NCBI GenBank assembly: GCA_023436495.1
Contig: JAEZIT010000068.1
Location: forward strand, 1 to 36,691
Direction of reading: 5' to 3'
DNA: 36,691 bases
From: Acidobacteriota bacterium
GTDB taxonomy: Bacteria > Acidobacteriota > Blastocatellia > Pyrinomonadales > Pyrinomonadaceae
The notes under the pieces are model-generated. The model searched no databases. It saw only the letters and a program-made list of their open reading frames with translations, and had not been told where the DNA came from. Positions 31,078 through 36,691 of this stretch are shown here, piece after piece. The stretch's first letter is position 1. Each line of letters starts with the position of its first letter. The position numbers and the translations under genes are program-made.

Positions 31078-34000
31078 ATGAAACGTACTCAGCTCAAGGT
31101 TAAGGACATTGTCGAAATTCGCCCCTTTGCTGGCATCGTCAATTTTATCTCTGATCCGGAAAAAACCGTTACGAATTACTATTTTACGGATGCCACGGCC
31201 GATCTTATGGCCAAATGGCTAGACCGTATTGCGAACGTTTCCGGACAGACAGGGGCGGCGATGGCTCTGGCCGGCTATCGCGGCGTTGGGAAAAGTCATT
31301 TCCTGGCGGCATTGGGCGGCATTATGGCCCACCCCGAACTGCGCTCGCGCGTGAGCGATTCGCATGTAGCGGCAAGCGCCCATCGGTTAATGCGCCGTCA
31401 ATATCCTGTTGCGCATGTCCGCAGGGGAACGAAAGAAACACTGTTCGATGAATTGAAGGACGCGCTTGCCATCACGCTGGCGGCGCGGTCCACTGACCTC
31501 AATGGCTCGCTTGAAGAGCTATTGAAAGCGTCGTCCGAACACGGCGGCGATCTGCCGCTCATCCTTATTATAGACACGGCATTCGAACGCGGTACGCGTG
31601 TCGCACGCGATGATGGCCCATTTCTAAGCGAAATAGCCGAAGTTGCCGTTCGCCATAATATCTTCGTCGGGATCGCTCTCGACGATGACATCGCCGGCGC
31701 TGACGGCGTTAATTCAGCAATAGCCGCCACTTTCGCGATCGACTATCTAGATCAGGAACATCTTTACAAGATCGTCGATGCACATATTTTCCCGAAACAG
31801 CAGCAGAACCTGACAGTCGTCCACGAAATATATGACCACTTCCGCGAAGCATTACCCGGATTTCGCTGGGGCGAGCAGAAATTCACGGCACTCTATCCGC
31901 TGCACCCGGTCGTGCTCGAGGTTGCGCCTTTCGTGCGTCTTTTCGTACACGACTTCGCGCTTCTGCCGTTCGCGTCGGACGCCGCATCAAAAATACTGAG
32001 CCGCCCGTCGAATTCGCTGATCGCCCTCGACGAGGTATTCGACAATGTCGAGCCGCGGCTGCGTGAGATCGATGAATTAAAAGAAGCGTTTGCGGCCTAC
32101 GACCGGCTAAACAGCGACGTTATTGGAAAGATTCCGGTGATGCAGCGGCTGCAGGCGAAGATGGTGCTTAAGGCTTTGATGCTCCTGTCGCTTGATGGTG
32201 ACGGAGCAAATGCCGTTGAGATAAGTGCTGCCGTACTCATTTTCGACGAGGATGAACCATCCCGTGCCGTAAAGAACGTCGAAGGCGTCCTGGAGTCGTT
32301 CGTAAATGCATTGCCGGACGACGTTCGGCGGCATACGGAAGAAGGCCGCGAAACGCGTTATGGGCTGCGTTTGGAAAACAAGGATCGGCTGAATGATGCG
32401 TTGACCGCTGCGGTCGAGACGGTCGGCGATGAGGTGATGCCGAAGATCCTGCGCCGGTTGATGCGGGAACGCTTTTCCGATTGCACCCTTACGAGCGAAA
32501 GCGAGGCCGACGGTTCCGATTCAATGGAATGCCAGATCCTATGGCGCGGCGGTACGCGTCGCGGCCGCATCTTCTGGAGTCCGGACGGAGGTGCGCTCGA
32601 AAAATCGCCGGCGTCTTCGGACGTGATCGATTGGGAGGTCCGGATAATAAGCAGCGGCATCGCGTACGCAGACCTTTTGGAAAGCAGTGAGACCACCCGT
32701 GTTTATTGGCGTCCGGACGCACTAAAGAGAGAGGAGCTCGACACGCTCAAGCGCTTCCATATCCTGCTGACGCAAAATGACCTGTACGACAAATTCAACG
32801 AACAGGTACGCGCCGCGCTTCATTCTCACACCATAGCGGTCGAACGCATTTTTAACCGCATATTTCTGGCCGACGGTCGGATGCTCAGCGAAAACGGCGA
32901 AACAGTATTTGACGAAACTTCTCGGGCGGCTCCAACCCTTGCTGAGTTTTTCTCGAACATACTGGCACCGATGTTCGCCGCCAAATACCCGCAACATCCT
33001 ATCTTTGCTCAGCCGCTTGGTATGGCCGAGGTGGCAACCCTGGCTGCGGATATGTTCGGGGGCGGCCGCACTAACCTCGACGCGGTGCAGAACCTTGCAG
33101 AAACGTTCGCGCTGCCGCTCGGCCTGGTAGGCCTCCGCGGCGATTATCTTGTCCCGGAAAAGGAAGAAGGCCTCATGAAACTGCCTCTTCCAGCTTCGAT
33201 AATGAAGATAATCAACGACGTTCCCGAGCCGATAATCTCGCTCAGGACGATCTACAGCGAGCTCCGAAAGGCGCCGTACGGTCTTGGCCGCGAGGCTCAG
33301 CACCTCATCCTGACGGCGCTCGCCGCCCAACGGATGATCGAATTCGTCACGTCAAAGGGCGACCGCATTAGCCGCCGCTCGCTGGACCTCAAAATCATCT
33401 GGGGCGACGTCGTCGCGATCGCCAAACCGGTCGAAGCGGCCCACCCAACCCGTAAGCTTGTGGTTTGGGCTCAACTCCTGACCGGTAATAATTCATTCGA
33501 GTCCATCGAAGACAATAAAGACCGAGCTGCGGTCCTGAGCGCTCTCAGCGAATGGCTCGACCAGTGGCGGCAGACGAACGTCCTCGGGCGGTTTGCGCAG
33601 ATACCCGAAGAACTTCTTAACACGAAGATCTGGCGGCTTACCACGATGGTCGAAAAGACCTTCGGCTTTGTGGCCGATACCGTCAGATCGGCACTTGAGG
33701 AGTCTATGCCACTCGAAGAGGCTCTTCATCGCGTGGCCGATGCGTTCTCGGATTCCGAGCAGGAATTTTCGGACCGGGCCGATGATCTTAAATTGATCGA
33801 AGGCTTCGTCGACAGCGTCTCATCGCGGGCTGCGATTCGTACGTACCTTTCGGTGGCAGACAATACTAGGGACGAGGAGCTTGAAGGTATTCGAGAACAG
33901 CTTGCACACAGCGCAAAGACGGTCAGTTTCGCGGCCGGCAGCGCCGATCATGATGAGGTAGTACAACTATGGAACGACTACAGCGCCGGATATTCGGAAC

Positions 34001-34596
34001 ATTTTGCGACGGCGCACGATCGCGTGATGCGTTCACATTACCTTCAGGCCAAATTTGACGAGATAATGCGGAGCGACCGTTGGTGGGAATTTCGAAATTT
34101 GTCGGACATTCCAATGTTCGTGGATTCGTATAAAAAGGAAGCCGCTAGGATTTGCTCCGAACTGCGGCAACTCGACTGCCGATATGACGCGCGGGAAATG
34201 CTTAAGGAACATCCATTCTGCATATGCTCATTTAGCCTCGAGAATATCGCCTATTGGGAAAGCCTGCCCGACCGGCTATCGCAGGTGATTGACCGTGGGA
34301 TCGAATCGTACCGCCGAACCATATCGGCGAACCGAGAAACGATATTGCCGCTGCTTGATGCCTTCGGCAAGCAGTCCAAAGATAAAGACGCTTTGGACGC
34401 AGCAGCCCGCTTGAGACAGGCATTACAAACGCAGATGGAGTCCGCATCGTTCACGGTGGAAGAGCTAAACGTCATCGGCGAAGTATGCCGCCTAGTAGGC
34501 ACGAACGCCGTAAGTTCTGAGCCGACGAGCGGTTACGGGAACGGCTCTAATCCAATGCCGCGATTGGTTGGGTCGGAACCGGTCCTCAGCGTCTAA
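31078..34596 (+). CDS. Large P-loop ATPase, BrxC/PglY/DUF6079-like, orphan
   Basis: A 1172-residue protein from ATG 31078; the frame is open further 5' but without ATG and in poorly conserved sequence. Walker A is GYRGVGKS (66-73) and the probable Walker B is LILIID with D166; the residue after it is Thr instead of the usual Glu. The N-terminus (VKDIVEIRPFAGIVNFISDPEKTVTNYYFTDATADLMAKWL), the YPLHPVVLEVAPF segment after the ATPase core and the long helical remainder follow the layout of BREX BrxC/PglY and DUF6079/DUF499 ATPases. A winged-helix-like APYGLGREAQHLILTALAAQRMIE part is near the middle. No methylase, PglZ, BrxL or nuclease is adjacent. Function is unknown; relation to the BREX ATPases is inferred. 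Confidence 0.75.
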   Translation: MKRTQLKVKDIVEIRPFAGIVNFISDPEKTVTNYYFTDATADLMAKWLDRIANVSGQTGAAMALAGYRGVGKSHFLAALGGIMAHPELRSRVSDSHVAASAHRLMRRQYPVAHVRRGTKETLFDELKDALAITLAARSTDLNGSLEELLKASSEHGGDLPLILIIDTAFERGTRVARDDGPFLSEIAEVAVRHNIFVGIALDDDIAGADGVNSAIAATFAIDYLDQEHLYKIVDAHIFPKQQQNLTVVHEIYDHFREALPGFRWGEQKFTALYPLHPVVLEVAPFVRLFVHDFALLPFASDAASKILSRPSNSLIALDEVFDNVEPRLREIDELKEAFAAYDRLNSDVIGKIPVMQRLQAKMVLKALMLLSLDGDGANAVEISAAVLIFDEDEPSRAVKNVEGVLESFVNALPDDVRRHTEEGRETRYGLRLENKDRLNDALTAAVETVGDEVMPKILRRLMRERFSDCTLTSESEADGSDSMECQILWRGGTRRGRIFWSPDGGALEKSPASSDVIDWEVRIISSGIAYADLLESSETTRVYWRPDALKREELDTLKRFHILLTQNDLYDKFNEQVRAALHSHTIAVERIFNRIFLADGRMLSENGETVFDETSRAAPTLAEFFSNILAPMFAAKYPQHPIFAQPLGMAEVATLAADMFGGGRTNLDAVQNLAETFALPLGLVGLRGDYLVPEKEEGLMKLPLPASIMKIINDVPEPIISLRTIYSELRKAPYGLGREAQHLILTALAAQRMIEFVTSKGDRISRRSLDLKIIWGDVVAIAKPVEAAHPTRKLVVWAQLLTGNNSFESIEDNKDRAAVLSALSEWLDQWRQTNVLGRFAQIPEELLNTKIWRLTTMVEKTFGFVADTVRSALEESMPLEEALHRVADAFSDSEQEFSDRADDLKLIEGFVDSVSSRAAIRTYLSVADNTRDEELEGIREQLAHSAKTVSFAAGSADHDEVVQLWNDYSAGYSEHFATAHDRVMRSHYLQAKFDEIMRSDRWWEFRNLSDIPMFVDSYKKEAARICSELRQLDCRYDAREMLKEHPFCICSFSLENIAYWESLPDRLSQVIDRGIESYRRTISANRETILPLLDAFGKQSKDKDALDAAARLRQALQTQMESASFTVEELNVIGEVCRLVGTNAVSSEPTSGYGNGSNPMPRLVGSEPVLSV

Positions 34597-34666
34597 ACTT
34601 TCGATTAAACATTAAAGTACCCGTACCGATTGCGGCGGGCGTCGGATTATCGCAAAATCTTTGTGT

Positions 34667-35542
34667 ATGTACGGGATAACGATAATCGGAGCAGGCCGCG
34701 TCGGTCTTTCGCTTGCGGCGGCGCTAAAGCAGACCGGCTACCGGATCGACACGGTTTTGCACCGCGGCACGCCCAGTTTTCCGGCGGGCGCCGCAATTTT
34801 GAAACCGTATTCGCCTGACTCACTGAAGGAGATCCATTCGGATATCGTCTTTATAACAACTCAAGACGACGGGGTAGAACGTATTGCGAAGGAGTATGCT
34901 CGCGAAATATCGGCTTCCCCCAAGGCCGTATTTCACACCAGCGGATCGCTGTCGTCCGGAGTTCTGGCTCCGCTTCGAAACAAAGGCATCGACGTTGGAT
35001 CAATGCATCCGCTCGTGTCTATTAGCCGTCCATTCGAAGGCGTTGACGGTTTCGCGGGCGTATATTTTTGTATTGAAGGCGACGCAGCCGCGATAGGCAT
35101 CGCGGACGACATTGCGAGGGGATTTGCCGGATATCCCTTCACGATCGAAACGAAATTCAAGCCGCTTTACCACGCTGCGGCCGTTACGGCCGCTGGACAC
35201 ATTTCCGCCCTTTTCGATACGGCTCTTGAACTGATCGAAACCTGCGGATTGAACCGCGAAGATGGTCGAAAGGTTCTACTACCACTTTTGACGAGCACGG
35301 CGGCAAACCTAGCGCATCAAATGCCCGAAGACGCCCTCACCGGGCCATACGCGCGGATTGAGATGCAAACCTTCGCGGCCCACCTGGCATCTCTTGATGA
35401 GTACGCCTCGCCGGAGGTTTCGCAGATATTTCTTTCCATGGCGGCGCGTTCGGTCGAAATGACACGGCGGCGTTCCGGTAAGAACGCGGCGAACGCGGCC
35501 TTGCTCGAACGGATAATTATGGCTAAAAGCAGCCGCAAATGA
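34667..35542 (+). CDS. Rossmann-fold/DUF2520 protein (putative NAD(P)-dependent oxidoreductase)
   Basis: A 291-residue protein from ATG 34667 (a TTG two codons earlier is less likely). The N-terminal Rossmann motif is GAGRVG (8-13), and DIVFITTQDD and FHTSGSLSSGVLAPL follow, as in the ketopantoate-reductase/ProC-like superfamily. SMHPLVSISRP is the signature of the Rossmann-like/DUF2520 pair, and the helical C-terminal domain (about 155-285) includes FKPLYHAAAVTAAGHISALFDTALELIE. Members often lie near pantothenate genes, which are not seen here, and their substrate is unknown. The Fur gene follows after 25 bp. Confidence 0.88.
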   Translation: MYGITIIGAGRVGLSLAAALKQTGYRIDTVLHRGTPSFPAGAAILKPYSPDSLKEIHSDIVFITTQDDGVERIAKEYAREISASPKAVFHTSGSLSSGVLAPLRNKGIDVGSMHPLVSISRPFEGVDGFAGVYFCIEGDAAAIGIADDIARGFAGYPFTIETKFKPLYHAAAVTAAGHISALFDTALELIETCGLNREDGRKVLLPLLTSTAANLAHQMPEDALTGPYARIEMQTFAAHLASLDEYASPEVSQIFLSMAARSVEMTRRRSGKNAANAALLERIIMAKSSRK

Positions 35543-35567
35543 TAGACTGAAACTATCGAAAACGGTT

Positions 35568-36092
35568 ATGGCAAAGCTTGTTAAAGACGAGTTTAAGAAG
35601 GAGCGAGAGATATTTCTCGACCATATCCAAAAGTCCGGGCTTCGCCGCACGGGACAGCGTGATCTCATTATGGAGATCTTCCTTCGGACTGAAGAACACC
35701 TGACGAGCGAGGACCTTTACTGGCTTGTCCAAAAGGAAGATCCGGGTGTCGGGCACACGACCGTTTATCGAACGCTGAAGCTATTGACCGAGGCGGGGCT
35801 TGCCCGCGAGGTGCGCTTCGGCGACAACAAGACATATTACGAGCATCACTACAATCACGAGCATCACGACCACATGATCTGCACCGAATGCGGGTTGGTC
35901 ATCGAATTCTTTTCTCCGGATATCGAATCTCTTCAGGACCAGATGGCTGAGAAATTTGATTTTACGCCGACGCATCACAGCCTGAGGATGTGGGGGGTGT
36001 GCGCCGAATGCAGGAAAAAGGCTAACGAACCGCAAAGTGTCCCGAGCGGCGCGCAGCCGCGCGTCCGCGTAAAAACGGTAGTTGGCGGTTGA
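35568..36092 (+). CDS. Fur-family transcriptional regulator
   Basis: A 174-residue metal-responsive repressor. A winged helix lies at about 14-85 (RRTGQRDLIMEIFLRTEEHLTSEDLYWLV ... VGHTTVYRTLKLLTEAGLAREV). The dimerisation and metal-binding part has HHDHMICTECG (C105, C108) and CAEC (C145, C148), a structural zinc site, plus the histidine cluster EHHYNHEHHDH. It could be Fur, Zur or PerR; sequence alone does not decide. A 20-residue C-terminal extension is unusual. The ferredoxin-like gene begins 11 bp after its stop, so they may be co-transcribed. Confidence 0.92.
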   Translation: MAKLVKDEFKKEREIFLDHIQKSGLRRTGQRDLIMEIFLRTEEHLTSEDLYWLVQKEDPGVGHTTVYRTLKLLTEAGLAREVRFGDNKTYYEHHYNHEHHDHMICTECGLVIEFFSPDIESLQDQMAEKFDFTPTHHSLRMWGVCAECRKKANEPQSVPSGAQPRVRVKTVVGG

Positions 36093-36103
36093 AAAAGGGA
36101 AAT

Positions 36104-36691
36104 ATGACAGAGGCAGAGATCAAATTCGAACGTGAAGGGCGAGAGGGCATTGTTCCCATCGGAACATACATCATCGATGCTTTCAAACGTATGGGAATTG
36201 CGCCTGACGATGTTTGCCAGCCCGAGCTTGGAATGCATTTTTGCGAATTCGAGGCGAAGGTGGGAGCATCGCTGCTGTCGCCAAAAACGAAGGCGGAGAA
36301 CGAATATTTCAAAACGAACGCAGCGGCCGCAAATGCACGGCTGGCATGCCAGACAAAGATCGAATCGCCCGGTGAGGTTGTGATAATGACGACGAAAAAG
36401 GAAACGAAAGCGACAGCTGATGCAGCGGAAGCAAAGGACACGAGCGAAGATTATCAGAAGGCGTTCGCAGAGCTGCCGCTCGAGAAGAAGATCGCAAGCC
36501 TTGTGCAGCTTGAGGCGATCGCGCTTGGTGAAACTGTCTCGTTCGTTATCAATTCGCCGTTCAAGATATTTGATATGGCTATGGGTGTGATGGCGGAATT
36601 CGGCCTCAAGCTCGAGGCCGAGGAAAAGGAGGCCGCGCGGCCCGAAGAACACCGGGATGTAAAAGAAAATACGGCAGCGGCGGAAGACGAG
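36104..36691 (+). CDS. Ferredoxin-like protein with an incomplete 2Fe-2S cysteine set (partial)
   Basis: An open frame of 196 codons from ATG 36104 (AAGGGA upstream) that runs off the window with no stop. Residues 5-96 resemble a plant/adrenodoxin-type 2Fe-2S ferredoxin: GIVPIGTYIIDAFKRMGI, then cysteines C38 and C47 spaced as the first and third ligands, and C82 in ARLACQ as the fourth. The second ligand position holds M44 (LGMHFC). The loop LLSPKTKAENEYF matches the LS..E stretch of ferredoxins. After it comes an Ala/Glu/Lys-rich helical extension (about 97-196). The family is probable; a bound cluster is uncertain. Confidence 0.72.
   Translation, partial: MTEAEIKFEREGREGIVPIGTYIIDAFKRMGIAPDDVCQPELGMHFCEFEAKVGASLLSPKTKAENEYFKTNAAAANARLACQTKIESPGEVVIMTTKKETKATADAAEAKDTSEDYQKAFAELPLEKKIASLVQLEAIALGETVSFVINSPFKIFDMAMGVMAEFGLKLEAEEKEAARPEEHRDVKENTAAAEDE

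Noticed and set aside
31078..34596. A complete BREX or DISARM defence system
   Set aside because: Only an ATPase with distant resemblance is present; the flanking genes are a protease and a Rossmann/DUF2520 protein, with no methylase, PglZ, helicase or Lon-like BrxL.
1..36691. tRNA or rRNA genes
   Set aside because: No cloverleaf-like stretch or rRNA-like sequence was found by eye in the intergenic regions; a covariance-model scan was not possible.

Overview
The window is about 36.7 kb of moderately GC-rich bacterial chromosome. No phage, plasmid or transposase genes are visible. The gene mix points to an Acidobacteriota-type genome, most likely class Blastocatellia (Pyrinomonadaceae-like): an acyl-CoA carboxylase end, split AtuA-type proteins, a secreted glutamate-carboxypeptidase-like M28 enzyme, a TMTC-like TPR membrane protein, many signal-peptide proteins of unknown function and weak Shine-Dalgarno use. 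This placement comes from protein resemblance only. I see no rRNA, tRNA or CRISPR array.

Region 1 (1-7.8 kb) is mainly acyl-CoA and general metabolism. It holds the tail of an acyl-CoA carboxylase, inorganic pyrophosphatase, two crotonase-fold proteins, a TMTC-like membrane protein, a NUDIX hydrolase overlapping a small AtuA-C-like protein, an exported M28 peptidase and a four-helix-bundle protein. Region 2 (7.8-11.2 kb, minus strand) has four uncharacterised exported or membrane-anchored proteins downstream of the large AtuA-family protein. The last 29 bp of atuA are duplicated exactly on the far side of one of these genes, a footprint of insertion or duplication. The carboxylase, the hydratases, AtuA, the AtuA-C-like protein and a B12-binding mutase-type domain together suggest branched-chain or acyclic-terpene acyl-CoA catabolism.

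Region 3 (11.2-12.26 kb) has no gene. It contains a 25-bp tandem repeat, a cluster of REP-like hairpins with TTTA or TAAA loops, and a G-free tract with G-quadruplex potential on the minus strand. Region 4 (12.26-14.4 kb, minus strand) encodes an exported LEA-like lysine/alanine-rich protein, an exported very basic protein, the B12-binding protein and a sterol-desaturase-type hydroxylase. Region 5 (14.4-20.6 kb, plus strand) has a haem-binding protein, a CAP-domain protein, a zinc-ribbon membrane protein, peptide deformylase with a coupled small gene, a 1-pyrroline-5-carboxylate-dehydrogenase-type enzyme, an exported protein with calcium-loop-like motifs, and fmt, followed by a convergent single-domain response regulator.

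Region 6 (20.95-21.78 kb) has no confident gene but carries fourteen 21-bp repeat units without a single indel. The repeats translate into heptads on both strands, and this is the most unusual structure in the window. Region 7 (21.8-29.5 kb, plus strand) is a run of trhO, rsmB, a PASTA protein, rpe, a BamD-like TPR protein, a small membrane protein and a large TPR protein, closed by a long palindromic terminator. Region 8 (29.6-36.7 kb) has an exported M48 protease, a large orphan P-loop ATPase resembling BrxC/PglY/DUF6079 proteins, a Rossmann/DUF2520 protein, a Fur-family regulator and, running off the end, a ferredoxin-like protein that lacks one of the four expected cluster cysteines.
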